Origin: JACOND01 sp965202795
GTDB lineage: Bacteria > Bdellovibrionota > Bdellovibrionia > Bdellovibrionales > UBA1609
Assembly: GCA_965202795.1 (NCBI GenBank)
Contig: OZ241848.1
Span: 1,054,001 to 1,118,000, forward strand
Length of the DNA: 64,000 nt
Direction of reading: 5' to 3'
Part shown: piece after piece, positions 1 to 8,503 of the stretch
Layout of the letters: each line of letters begins with the position of its first letter
Position numbering within the stretch: position 1 is the stretch's first letter
The notes under the pieces: generated by a model
Database searches by the model: none
What the model saw: the letters and a program-made list of their open reading frames with translations, nothing else
Told to the model about the DNA's origin: nothing
Made by a program: the position numbers and the translations under genes

Positions 1-452
1 GAGGGGAACTGGCTGGCGGGGAGGGATTTTTTGGCGTTTTTGTTTGGCTCTGCCAAGTCCGGCGGAAACTGGGAGGCTATATCAACGCTGTATTCAGAGT
101 TTATTGCATCCTGAAGCGATTTGGCGTCAAACTTGATAAAGTCCCCTTTGAAAATCCGGTGAGGGTTTTCTGTCTCAGGATTGGCAACCCACAGTTTTGA
201 CCAGTAAAGAGAGTCCCTGAAAAATTTGCCGCTCAGATCCCAAAAATTGTCTTTGTATTTGAGCTGATAAGACCGAGCGAGAGATTTTATAAGCTCGGAC
301 CATTTGCTGTAGGGGACGGGGTCTTTATAGTATTTCAAATAAATATTATGCATGCGGTTTTCATACTCGGCGTCTGTCTCCCCCCATGCGCTGCCGGCGA
401 AGCCAAAACAGAACATCAGAAAAAACAAGGCAAAATGAGCGGGCAATTTCAT
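1..452 (-). CDS. secreted LysM-like protein (C-terminus outside window)
   Basis: Reading the minus strand from the ATG at 450-452, the frame stays open for 150 codons to the window edge, so the gene is partial. It begins with a typical signal peptide (MKLPAHFALFFLMFCFGFAG followed by SAWG). Residues around 70-115 look like a LysM domain: a stretch containing DNFWDLSGKFF, then SLYWSKLWVANPE and a closing HRIFKGDFIKFD. LysM domains bind peptidoglycan, so the product probably acts in the periplasm or cell wall. The rest is missing and its function is unknown. A 27-bp repeat array begins about 50 bp upstream of the start. Confidence 0.7.
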   Translation of the reverse strand, partial: MKLPAHFALFFLMFCFGFAGSAWGETDAEYENRMHNIYLKYYKDPVPYSKWSELIKSLARSYQLKYKDNFWDLSGKFFRDSLYWSKLWVANPETENPHRIFKGDFIKFDAKSLQDAINSEYSVDIASQFPPDLAEPNKNAKKSLPASQFP

Positions 453-503
453 CACAAAACCGATCAAACCTATAAAACAGCCCCTGCATCAACCGGACGG
501 AAC

Positions 504-908
504 GGCTGCGAGGCCGTCCCCCTAAACAGGCGCTGCGAGGCCGTCCCCCTAAACAGGCGCTGCGAGGCTGTCCCCCTAAACAGGCGGCCGCGAGGCCGTC
601 CCCCTAAACAGGCGCTGCGAGGCCGTCCCCCTAAACAGGCGCTGCGAGGCTGCCCCCTAAACAGGCGCTGCGAGGCCGTCCCCCTAAACAGGCGCTGCGA
701 GGCCGTCCCCTTAAACAGGCGGCCGCGAGGCCGTCCCCCTAAACAGGCGCTGCGAGGCCGTCCCCCTAAACAGGCGCCGCAAGGCCGTCCCCCTAAACAG
801 GCGCTGCGAGGCTGCCTCCTAAACAGGCGCTGCGAGGCCGTCCCCCTAAACAGGCGCTGCGAGGCCGTCCCCCTAAACAGGCGCTGCGAGGCCGTCCCCT
901 AAACAGGC
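504..908. repeat. 27-bp tandem repeat array, about 15 copies
   Basis: Fifteen near-identical units end in the motif CCCCCTAAACAGG. Spacing is 27 bp, with one 26-bp unit near 650. Read on the minus strand each unit is CTGTTTAGGGGGACGGCC followed by TCGCAGCGC, which matches the left half of the dispersed hairpin repeat found elsewhere in the window, cut at the palindrome centre. A few units retain GCGGCCG and so more of the palindrome. The array lies upstream of the LysM-like gene. The frame stays open only because the unit length is divisible by three. Confidence 0.95.
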
Positions 909-1062
909 AGCCGCCCCTATATCAAAGCTTAGCATAAAGACAGGGGGGGAGGCGCTCCCTGGAGAAAACAAACAGACAATAGTCCATGCCGCCGCGCCGC
1001 GCGAAAACAGGCTCTAAAAAACAAAAAAATTAAAAAAAATTCTAATTTGGATCGTTTTTTGC

Positions 1063-1995
1063 ATGTATATCCGCATGTTTGCATGGCTGCTTATTCCCCT
1101 CATTTTTTGCCTGAGCCCATGGCTGGGCTTTGCCGAAAACCTTCGCGAGCTTTCAGAGACGCTCCACGGCCAGTGCCTTAATTTTGTCTCCTTCAAAAGC
1201 CGGTACCGGGATATTTACGAGGCCCTTCTCTGCGGCGAGAGGCTTCCCGCCGGGCGCCTGAAATCTGTTTTTGTCCGGGGCGGGCTGATTCACCTCATGG
1301 TGGTTTCCGGGGCGCATCTTTTGTTTTTGGAAAGCGCCTATAAAAAAATCCCCCTGCCCGCCAGGATCAAAACCCCCTCGCTCGCGCTGATTCTGATTGT
1401 GTATGCCCTGGCGGCCCGCCTTTATCCCCCGATTATGCGGGCCCTGTTTGCCTTTTTTCTGTTTCGGCTTTCAGAGGCTCTTAAATTATTTTGGAGCGGC
1501 GGCATGAGGCTTCACATCAGCGGGATTCTCTGTCTGTTTCATCAGCCGGCCTGGATTGACTCCGCCTCTTTGCAGCTGAGCTGGCTGGCCTCGCTTGCGC
1601 AGCAGCGCGCCACAAGCCTCAGAAGAGCTTTTGCCGCCTACCTGTTTATTTTGCCCATCATCAACCGATGGCAAATTCTGCCCCCTCTGACAGTCATCAT
1701 CAACTGGCTTTTGGCCCCTGTGATTGGCTCGCTGCTGTTTCCTCTGTCATTTGCGGCAGCGGTTTTCCCTCCCTTGCGCGCTGTCTGTGACTGGCTTTGG
1801 GGCGCGCTTTTTTGGCTGCTGCAAAGGCTTGAAAAGCTGCCCGCCGCCGCGCCGCTTCAAAAATGGAGCCTGCCGGCTGAATGGACCTGGCCGTATCTCG
1901 CTCTGATTTTTCTGCTTGTCTATATTTCTGAATCCTATAAAAGGAAACAGGTTTTTGGAGGAGGGGCGGGCTGGCTCTCAGGCAGACAGAGTTAG
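1063..1995 (+). CDS. comEC: ComEC/Rec2-type competence domain membrane protein
   Basis: This 310-residue polytopic membrane protein carries the core ComEC signature: HLMVVSGAH at about residues 77-85 (family form HLLAVSGLH), PPIMRALFAFF around 120-130 and SLQLSWLASLA around 170. ComEC forms the inner-membrane channel for single-stranded DNA during natural transformation. The protein holds only the transmembrane competence domain; the N-terminal DUF4131 region and C-terminal metallo-beta-lactamase-like domain of full-length ComEC are absent. The upstream region is A/T-rich and no clear Shine-Dalgarno is seen before the ATG. A hairpin repeat follows the stop codon directly. Confidence 0.8.
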   Translation: MYIRMFAWLLIPLIFCLSPWLGFAENLRELSETLHGQCLNFVSFKSRYRDIYEALLCGERLPAGRLKSVFVRGGLIHLMVVSGAHLLFLESAYKKIPLPARIKTPSLALILIVYALAARLYPPIMRALFAFFLFRLSEALKLFWSGGMRLHISGILCLFHQPAWIDSASLQLSWLASLAQQRATSLRRAFAAYLFILPIINRWQILPPLTVIINWLLAPVIGSLLFPLSFAAAVFPPLRAVCDWLWGALFWLLQRLEKLPAAAPLQKWSLPAEWTWPYLALIFLLVYISESYKRKQVFGGGAGWLSGRQS

Positions 1996-1998
1996 GGC

Positions 1999-2032
1999 CT
2001 GTTTGCTGGGGCGGCCTGGCGGCGCCGTTCCG
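1999..2032 (+). repeat. single copy of the dispersed hairpin repeat
   Basis: The sequence CTGTTTGCTGGGGCGGCC followed by TGGCGGCGCCGTTCC matches the family consensus CTGTTT-N3-GGGACGGCC-TCGC-GGCCGTTCC. It sits immediately after comEC. Confidence 0.7.
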
Positions 2033-2100
2033 GCCCCGCATCGGTCATCCATAGAGGAATATTTATTTGTTAACTTGTTTCTGGGGCGGAAATGTTTGTT

Positions 2101-2505
2101 TCAGATTTCCCCCTCTCTTGTGTCATCGTCAACTGTGGAGCTGCCGGGGGAGAGCGTCTCATCTCTGTCTTTTATCATGGCCTCGCCTGCCGGCTGAAGG
2201 GCCGGATCGGAGAAGCGGCGCATTTCATGGCGGCGCCGGATGGACGGAGGCTCAGGATAGCCGACAAAGTCAATCTGAGGCAGGGTCCAGACAAGCTGGG
2301 ACCGGCGGGAGATATTCAGTTTTTTATAGACATTTGTCAAATGAAACTTGACTGTCTTTTCCGCCACACAGAGCTTGTTTGCCACCTCTCTGTTGATAAG
2401 GCCTTGAACAACCAAAATAACCACTTCAACTTCGCATCTGGATAATTTTTTGTTGGCCAGGTATTGCCGCAAACTCTGCTTTTTTTCTTCAGAAAAAGGC
2501 TTCAT
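2101..2505 (-). CDS. LuxR-type HTH transcriptional regulator
   Basis: The product is a 134-residue DNA-binding protein with a LuxR/GerE helix-turn-helix: LSRCEVEVVILVVQGLINRE, then VANKLCVAEKTVKFHLTNVY and KKLNISRRSQLV. No receiver or autoinducer-binding domain precedes it, so it is a stand-alone HTH protein with a disordered acidic tail. The start at 2505 is chosen because a strong Shine-Dalgarno (GGAGGGAG) lies just upstream; the same frame extends to 2589 but without a ribosome binding site. A terminator separates it from mutS, so it is probably transcribed alone. Its targets are unknown. Confidence 0.8.
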   Translation of the reverse strand: MKPFSEEKKQSLRQYLANKKLSRCEVEVVILVVQGLINREVANKLCVAEKTVKFHLTNVYKKLNISRRSQLVWTLPQIDFVGYPEPPSIRRRHEMRRFSDPALQPAGEAMIKDRDETLSPGSSTVDDDTREGEI

Positions 2506-2614
2506 GATGTCTCCCTCCATGGATGGCGCCGGCGGCGCTTTCAAAGCTGCGGAGGGGTCCCTCCCTCCTGTTTCCTCTAACAATTCCATTTAATCAGGCT
2601 GCCGGAAAAAAAAT

Positions 2615-2650
2615 CAATAAAAAATTTAAAAACTGGACCTTTTGCCAGTT
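2615..2650 (-). terminator. intrinsic terminator at the end of mutS
   Basis: On the minus strand AACTGG-CAAAAGGT-CCAGTT forms a six-pair stem followed by a run rich in T (TTTAAATTTTTT). The left arm overlaps the mutS stop codon. Confidence 0.7.
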
Positions 2651-5114
2651 AAACCGCTCCAGAAAACAAGCCAATTTGCCCATCCCCCTCTGCCTCCCGC
2701 CCGGCGCCCGGCTTTGGGGCGCGCGGGCTTTGGCCCGCTTTTTTTTTCGCCTCAAATTTTGCCTCCCGCTGAAGGTTTGTTTCCGCGCCGGCAGCGGGTT
2801 TTTCATGCCGGTCCAAAAGCCGCTCAGCCCGATCAAGGACTGACTTGGGCAGGCCGGCCTGCCGGGCGGCGCTGATTCCATAAGATTTGCCGGCGGCCCC
2901 TTCTGTCAAAGTATATAGAAAGCGAAGCCCATCTTTGGATTCTCTGATGGCCATAGAGCCGTTTCGGGCCGATGGATAAACATCAGCCAGCCTGGTCAGC
3001 TCATGATAATGAGTGGCTGACAGCAGAAAAGGCTTTTTTTCCCCGATCAAAAACTCCAAAATGGCCTGGGCCAGACTCATGCCGTCAAAAGTGGCTGTGC
3101 CGCGTCCAATCTCATCCAAAATGATCAGGCTTTTGGAATCCGCATGTTCCAAAATTTCAGCGGTTTCGCTCATTTCCGCCATAAAAGTTGACATTCCCTG
3201 AAGCAGAGAATCGCCGGCCCCAATCCGCGCAAAAATTTTATGAAACACCGGCAGCTCGGCCCGCTCCGCCGGAACAAAGCTGCCGCTCTGCGCGAGAATT
3301 GCGCTCAAGGCCGCCTGCCGCATCAAAACGCTTTTGCCCGACATGTTTGGGCCTGTTAAAAGCAGCGCCTCCCCCGGATCAAGGCTGATTGTGTTGGGAA
3401 CAAACTCATGAAGCGGCTTTTGCTCCAAAACAGGGTGCCGGCTGCCCTGCAGGCAGAGGCGCGGCCCAAACTTGGGGCGGACATAGTTTTTCTCTATCGC
3501 CAAAAAAGCCAGGGAGGACAGCGCGTCTATTTCGCTCCAAAAATAAGCCAGCCTCAGCAGGCCGGGCAGCTGCTCCAGAAGCTCTTTCCGCAGCTTATGA
3601 AAAATCCGGCTTTCCAGCTCAGCCTGTCTGGCCCGGGCCGAGAGAATCCTCCCCTCCAGATCATCCAGCTCATCCATGGTGTAGCGCTCCGCATGGACCA
3701 AAGTCTGTTTTCTTCTGTAGGCGGCCGGCGCTTTGGAGACATGGTTTTTGGTGATTTCAATATAATAGCCAAAAATATTGTTGTAGCGGATTTTGAGGGA
3801 GGGGATCATGGTTTTTTGCCTCTCCCTTCTCTCCATTTCCAAAATGGCCCGCTGCCCGCTCTCAGCCAGCTCCTCCAGCCGGTCTCTTTCATCGTCTATG
3901 CCTTTGTTGATCAGCCCGCCATCTTTAAGGCTCCCGGGGCATGAGGGCTTGATGGCGGCGCGGATTTTGTCCCTTGCCTGTTCAGCCTGCCGGCGGGCGG
4001 ATGGATAGGGATCAAGCCCCGCAAGGGCCTGAAGCTCAAGGCCGCGGGCCAGCGAGCCCCCGGCTGCCAAAAGGCTCCTCCCGCTGCATATGGGGTTGGT
4101 GATGACTCCTATTTTTCTCTCAGCGTCCCCTAAGCCGGAAAGGATTTTTCTAACTTGGGAGAGGGTTTCCCTCTGGGAAAGCCATTTGTCTATCTGATCC
4201 CAGCGCCTTTCTATCTCAGCCTGATCGATCAAAGGGGTTTGCAGATTTCGCTTCAGCAGCCGCGCGCCGCCCGGGGTTTTTGTTCTGTCAATGGCGGCAA
4301 ACAAAGAGCCTTTGGCTGATCCCCCGCAGCTTTTAAAAATCTCAAGGCGCTCAAACAGCCTCTGGGAGCAGCGCATTTCACGGCTCAAGCTCCGAAGCTC
4401 AAAGGCATCCAGAAGGCTTAAAACCGATTCCCCCTGCATAAACAGGGCGTAGCGGACAAGCCTCTGGGCGCTTTCCGGGCTGCCTTCATGCTTTTTCAGA
4501 TCGGAATGGCTGAGCGCGCCCTCTGGGAGATCAGACGGGCTGAAAACTGTCAGGCGGGCCTCCGGCGGCGGGAGAAGGCGCTTTTGGATGTCCTCTTTTT
4601 GAGAGCGGGAGAGAATCAGCTCGGCCGGAGAAAACTGGCTCATCAGCTGAAAGGCCCCGGCAGCTCCCCGGCTTTTGTAATAAAAGGCGCGGCCTGTGGA
4701 GCTGTCCAAAAAGCTCGCAAACTCCCGGTCAAAAGCGGCAATATAATTTGGCTGGGACTGATCAATGGCGGCGGGGTCATAGACCATTCCCGGACTGAGT
4801 ATCCTTGTGACGGCCCTTTTGACCACAGAGCCTTTGGCCTGATCCGCCGGCTCAATTTGATCGCAGATGGCCACAGACAGCCCGGCCTTCAGCAGTTTGG
4901 CGATGGGGCCGGAAATGCTGTGGTGGGGAAGCCCGCACATTTTGATTTGCTCGCGGGCTTTTTTGTTTCGGCAGGTAAGGGCAATGTTTAAAATGGGAGC
5001 GGCTTTTTCGGCGTCCCCCCCAAACATTTCAAAAAAATCGCCCATGCGAAAAAACAGCAGCCGGCCCTTGTGGGCCTGCTTGATGCGCCAGTATTGCTCC
5101 ATTAAGGGAGTCAT
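2649..5114 (-). CDS. mutS: DNA mismatch repair protein MutS
   Basis: The product has 821 residues, the normal length for MutS. It contains the mismatch-contact motif FFEMF near residue 28, the P-loop GPNMSGKS in the C-terminal ATPase, and the Walker B region LLDEIGRGTATFDG. MutS recognises mismatches and recruits MutL. The gene lies 6 bp downstream of the peptidase gene on the same strand, suggesting one transcript, and a terminator overlaps its stop codon. No mutL is present in the window. Confidence 0.97.
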   Translation of the reverse strand: MTPLMEQYWRIKQAHKGRLLFFRMGDFFEMFGGDAEKAAPILNIALTCRNKKAREQIKMCGLPHHSISGPIAKLLKAGLSVAICDQIEPADQAKGSVVKRAVTRILSPGMVYDPAAIDQSQPNYIAAFDREFASFLDSSTGRAFYYKSRGAAGAFQLMSQFSPAELILSRSQKEDIQKRLLPPPEARLTVFSPSDLPEGALSHSDLKKHEGSPESAQRLVRYALFMQGESVLSLLDAFELRSLSREMRCSQRLFERLEIFKSCGGSAKGSLFAAIDRTKTPGGARLLKRNLQTPLIDQAEIERRWDQIDKWLSQRETLSQVRKILSGLGDAERKIGVITNPICSGRSLLAAGGSLARGLELQALAGLDPYPSARRQAEQARDKIRAAIKPSCPGSLKDGGLINKGIDDERDRLEELAESGQRAILEMERRERQKTMIPSLKIRYNNIFGYYIEITKNHVSKAPAAYRRKQTLVHAERYTMDELDDLEGRILSARARQAELESRIFHKLRKELLEQLPGLLRLAYFWSEIDALSSLAFLAIEKNYVRPKFGPRLCLQGSRHPVLEQKPLHEFVPNTISLDPGEALLLTGPNMSGKSVLMRQAALSAILAQSGSFVPAERAELPVFHKIFARIGAGDSLLQGMSTFMAEMSETAEILEHADSKSLIILDEIGRGTATFDGMSLAQAILEFLIGEKKPFLLSATHYHELTRLADVYPSARNGSMAIRESKDGLRFLYTLTEGAAGKSYGISAARQAGLPKSVLDRAERLLDRHEKPAAGAETNLQREAKFEAKKKAGQSPRAPKPGAGREAEGDGQIGLFSGAV

Positions 5115-5120
5115 CTTCGG

Positions 5121-5897
5121 CTATCGCTTTTCAGAGGCGAAAAGCGCTTTTTTGATGGCGGGGGCATGAAGCGACAGCGCCTCTTTGATTTTGGATCCTC
5201 TGGCTGCCTCATAAGTAATGACAGGGATATTTCTTTCCAGGCCGCAGTATTCCCCCAGGCTGCCGGGGGTGGGGTAGCCAATATCGCTGGAGGTTTTGTA
5301 TCCCAGGGCTTTGGCAATGATTTCCGCCTCTGGAGAGCAGTCTCCATTGGTGTTGATCACCGGATTCCAGGAGTGCAGGCTGATAATGATTTTTGGCTTC
5401 CTAATATCAATCCATTTTATGAGGGCCTGATTTTCCGCCTCGCTTCCGGGAAAGCGGCCGGGGTGATAGCGCTCTTCCGCAGCCTTTGAAGTCCAGCTTT
5501 TTGTCGGGAGGTTGCGGTTAAGATCAACTTTGTTGGCGTTAACCCTCTGGCAGAGCAGACTCCCCTCAATATTCAAAACGGGGACAAGAGTGAGGCGCAA
5601 TTGGTAGGGAAAATTCCTCTGAAAAGAGCGCAAAAGCCCAAGGCTTATATAAATCCCCTCCGGCTCATCCCCGTGAACGCCGCCCAAAATCAGCGCCTGA
5701 GGGCCTTTGTCTCCAAAGTGATAGGCCGGCACGGGCAGGCCCTGGGAGGTCCGTCCGAAAATACCTGTCCGCACAGTCTGTCCGCCTCCGCCGCTTATGC
5801 CGGCTTTTTCCGCCGCCCGGCGCCTCCGGGAAAAGCCGCGCCCCCTTAAATATGCCCCCGCCAGCAAAAAAGCAAGCCCTTTGACTCGCTGAGTCAT
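5121..5897 (-). CDS. M14 zinc carboxypeptidase, MpaA-like murein peptide amidase
   Basis: The 258-residue protein has the M14 catalytic set: zinc ligands H75 and E78 in GGVHGDEPEG, substrate-binding arginine in NANKVDLNRNLP, third zinc ligand H175 in SLHSW, and general-base glutamate E230 in VITYEA. The DLNRNLP and TYE motifs fit the MpaA branch, which cleaves the gamma-D-Glu to diaminopimelate bond of murein peptides in peptidoglycan recycling. No clear signal peptide is seen, in keeping with a cytoplasmic enzyme. The gene precedes mutS by 6 bp. A related succinylglutamate desuccinylase-type activity cannot be excluded. Confidence 0.82.
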   Translation of the reverse strand: MTQRVKGLAFLLAGAYLRGRGFSRRRRAAEKAGISGGGGQTVRTGIFGRTSQGLPVPAYHFGDKGPQALILGGVHGDEPEGIYISLGLLRSFQRNFPYQLRLTLVPVLNIEGSLLCQRVNANKVDLNRNLPTKSWTSKAAEERYHPGRFPGSEAENQALIKWIDIRKPKIIISLHSWNPVINTNGDCSPEAEIIAKALGYKTSSDIGYPTPGSLGEYCGLERNIPVITYEAARGSKIKEALSLHAPAIKKALFASEKR

Positions 5898-6000
5898 GCT
5901 CTGCCTTTATAAGAAAAACCCCTCTGTCAAAGGATCTGCCGGTTATTTTGGAAGGGCCCGGGAGGCTTCCAGGGTTAAGGCGCCTGCGCCTGAAGTTATT

Positions 6001-6912
6001 TTATGCCTGACCGGCTGGGAGGGCGCCTTCCCTGGCCTTTTCTTTGAGCATGTGAAAATAAAACTGAGTCATCAGGACAAGGGAAAAACAGGAGAGATAA
6101 AAACCCGCTCCATACGCTATTGAATCTTTTATGATGTCAATCCAAAGCCAGCCGCTTCCAAAAAAGAACAGCAGGCTAAGGGCGCTGTTCAGGAGCAGCG
6201 GGCACAAAGTCATAAACAAAAGCCAATAGACAGTAAAAAGAGCCACCGCCCGCAGCCGGCCCCTGGTCAGATCTTGAGAGGCTTTAAGGGCTGACTTCCC
6301 CTGCCGCAGGCAGCCTTCATTAAAAAAAACAGCTTGAGTCACAAAACACAGCCTCAGCCACTTGATTATGCCTGGAATAATCAAAAGCAGGAAAAACACA
6401 AGAATCACAAAAAACGCCTTTATGTGGTTTTTAACCAGCGGCCACACCCCCGCAGCGATAAAGTCCCAAAACTCAGGGACAGGGCTGCCGCTTTCCCCGG
6501 CCCCTGTTTGTCTGCCGCCTGCTGTTTGCCGGCCCTCTGGCTTGTTTATAAAGGCATAGACAAAATACGGAATAATAAACATAATAAAGCAATACTCAAA
6601 AAGACGCAGAGAAAGCATCATTCCATCTTTGAGCGCAAGGCCGCCGTCACCGCTGTCAAAATCAGCCAGCAGGGGATGAATGGGAATGCCCCCAAAGCCA
6701 GCAATATTCACAAGGGCGATGACAATTGCGGCTATGGGCAGCCATATCAGGGCAAAATTCAAAGTGGTTTTTTTTAAAACCCAGGGCAGGCAGGCCAGGC
6801 TGTCTAAAACAGCCCCCTTAATCAATGTGTGAGAGCTTGGGCGCCCTGCTGGCGCCCCGCCGGCGGGGGGGAGGCCCGCAGAGGGCTTTTCAGCGCTTTT
6901 GGCTTTTGTCAT
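6001..6912 (-). CDS. polytopic membrane protein, GPDPase_memb/YciC-like
   Basis: The product is a 303-residue membrane protein with about six hydrophobic segments. The stretch LLLIIPGIIKWLRLCFVTQA, followed by a cytoplasmic loop with GKSALKASQDLTRGRLRAVA, is typical of the membrane domain found in YciC-like proteins and fused to some glycerophosphodiesterases. It has no recognisable catalytic domain. The start has a strong AAGGAGG four bases from the ATG. The first 30 residues are a disordered proline/alanine segment. Function unknown. Confidence 0.65.
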   Translation of the reverse strand: MTKAKSAEKPSAGLPPAGGAPAGRPSSHTLIKGAVLDSLACLPWVLKKTTLNFALIWLPIAAIVIALVNIAGFGGIPIHPLLADFDSGDGGLALKDGMMLSLRLFEYCFIMFIIPYFVYAFINKPEGRQTAGGRQTGAGESGSPVPEFWDFIAAGVWPLVKNHIKAFFVILVFFLLLIIPGIIKWLRLCFVTQAVFFNEGCLRQGKSALKASQDLTRGRLRAVALFTVYWLLFMTLCPLLLNSALSLLFFFGSGWLWIDIIKDSIAYGAGFYLSCFSLVLMTQFYFHMLKEKAREGALPAGQA

Positions 6913-7057
6913 GCCGCCTCCTTCTTGATCTCAGGGCTTTGTCTCCAAATATCCTCTAAAGGGCTGCCTGAGGCTGTCCGCAAAATTCTTAGCTCTTGAA
7001 CTCCTGTCTGCAAGGCTGCCATTTTTCAAAAAAAAAATCAACAAAACCGCGCCAGCC

Positions 7058-7960
7058 TCATTTTAAGGGCAGAAAGCTGCAGTCATCCCGGACAGCTGCT
7101 CTGGCCCCTTCAAAAAAAACAAGCCCCGAAAGCCTTTGCGCGCTGGCCATGGAGGCGATATATTTTTTGGGCCTGGACCTTCGGCTCTTGACCTCCTGAG
7201 GCATAATAAAGGAGCAGACGCTGATCCGGCCCCCTTTCCGAAAAGCCGCCATCTTCCAAAATCCAGAGGGCAGCTGCTCCGCCTTGCCCTGAAGCTCCGG
7301 CCAGGGGGGCATTTTTTTTCCAAAGCTTTTGCCGGCGGGCGGGCTGCCGTAAAGGGGGCCTGTGAGGACTTTAACCTCATTCCCATTGTTTGCAAAGGCC
7401 CTTATGCTTTCCTCCAGCATCCTCCAGGGGCCTTGATTCAGGTCTCTTTTTTGCGGAACAATATTGCTTAAATACTGGGCCTGATAGGCAAATCGGGAGC
7501 CTTTAAATGATCCCACAGGGGCAAAGTGCCCTCTGTCATAGCCAAACCGGCCGGCGCCTTGATAGTCTTTTCGGCTGAGGCCGCCGGCCGGCGGAAGATA
7601 GGGGCCGGCTTTGTATTCCCGCTTTTCCTTCAGCCCCCCCCAGGTCAGAGAGGGGTCCAGGTGATAGGCCGCCCATTCAGGGAATTTTGTCCGCAAGTCA
7701 AAAGACATGGCAAAAATATCGTAGATTATCAGGGGATGGCTGCCTCTGGTTTTGCGGGCCTCCCCTTTTCGGCAGGGCGCCCTGCCGATCCAGTGTTTGG
7801 AGTAAACCGCGGCGCAGGATCCGCTCTCCGCCGGATGCCTTGCCTCTTTTGCCTTTAAAGGGGCTGGCGCGGGCCGCGGCAAAGCGGCGCAGCCGCCGGC
7901 TGTCAGGCAGAGAAACCCCGCCGGCAAAAGAAAAAGCAAATTTTTGCCGGGTTTCCGCAT
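7058..7960 (-). CDS. lipoprotein DNA/RNA non-specific endonuclease (NucA type)
   Basis: The 300-residue protein starts with a lipoprotein signal peptide (lipobox LTAGGC, Cys24). It carries the beta-beta-alpha metal nuclease motif YDRGHFAP (DRGH at 142-145, catalytic His145) and the downstream LSNIVPQ plus N175 in QKRDLNQGPW, which position the catalytic metal. These define the NUC/endonuclease G-like family that cuts DNA and RNA without sequence specificity. Membrane anchoring outside the cytoplasm suggests scavenging of external or prey nucleic acid; that role is inferred. No clear ribosome binding site precedes the ATG. Confidence 0.88.
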   Translation of the reverse strand: MRKPGKNLLFLLPAGFLCLTAGGCAALPRPAPAPLKAKEARHPAESGSCAAVYSKHWIGRAPCRKGEARKTRGSHPLIIYDIFAMSFDLRTKFPEWAAYHLDPSLTWGGLKEKREYKAGPYLPPAGGLSRKDYQGAGRFGYDRGHFAPVGSFKGSRFAYQAQYLSNIVPQKRDLNQGPWRMLEESIRAFANNGNEVKVLTGPLYGSPPAGKSFGKKMPPWPELQGKAEQLPSGFWKMAAFRKGGRISVCSFIMPQEVKSRRSRPKKYIASMASAQRLSGLVFFEGARAAVRDDCSFLPLK

Positions 7961-8128
7961 GCTGTTTTGTTTGTTTTTTGCCCCCGCTGATTTTTGTTTT
8001 TGACGCCTGGGGTTTTCATAAAATTATATGCCTCTTTAAATTTATAACCTTAAAACCATCATCTTTGCAGCTGATTTTGGGCATTTTTGACCCGCAGGCG
8101 CTTTATTTAGAAAGGCCAAAATTATTAG

Positions 8129-8203
8129 TGGATGGGGCGGCAGGATTCGAACCTGCGAATGGCAGAACCAAAATCTGCTGGCTTACCACTTGCCGACGCC
8201 CCA
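8129..8203 (-). tRNA. tRNA-Gln (anticodon TTG)
   Basis: On the minus strand TGGGGCG pairs with CGCCCCA as the acceptor stem, with GTTCGAATC-type T-arm sequence and an anticodon stem GCAGA/TCTGC enclosing TTTTGGT, so the anticodon is TTG. A CCA end is encoded after a T at the discriminator position. Confidence 0.95.
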
Positions 8204-8289
8204 GAGACAAGCCCTCCGCGGCAAAACCATGATGCTTAAGAAGAACATAATCCCCCCCCTGAGCCTTGTCAAGCCGCGGCATGGCCTCC

Positions 8290-8374
8290 CTGTTTGCTGG
8301 GACGGCCTGGCGGCCGTTCCTGAGACTCTGCGGAGCGGCAAGCCTTTGTTGGGATGGCCCATCGGCCGTTCCTG
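8290..8374 (+). repeat. two adjacent copies of the dispersed hairpin repeat
   Basis: Two cores, GGGACGGCCTGGCGGCCGTTCC-like at about 8299 and GGGATGGCCCATCGGCCG-like at about 8351, are separated by a segment (ACTCTGCGGAGCGGCAAGCC) homologous to the spacer in the 14-kb array. They fill most of the gene-free stretch between the tRNA and kamA. Confidence 0.8.
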
Positions 8375-8503
8375 TAACAGCCCGGCCCGCAGAGGCGAAA
8401 CCGCTTGCGCCGCCGGCGCCGGCGGAACAGGCGGCGGCGGCAGGCGGGAAAATCACACAAGAGTCTCTGGCGCGGCAGCGGGTTTTTGTATAGTCTCTAG
8501 GGC

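Noticed and set aside
348..902. 184-residue plus-strand open frame through the first array
   Set aside because: It starts inside the LysM-like gene on the other strand and consists of the 27-bp repeat read as RCEAVPLNR units; the frame is open only because the period is divisible by three.
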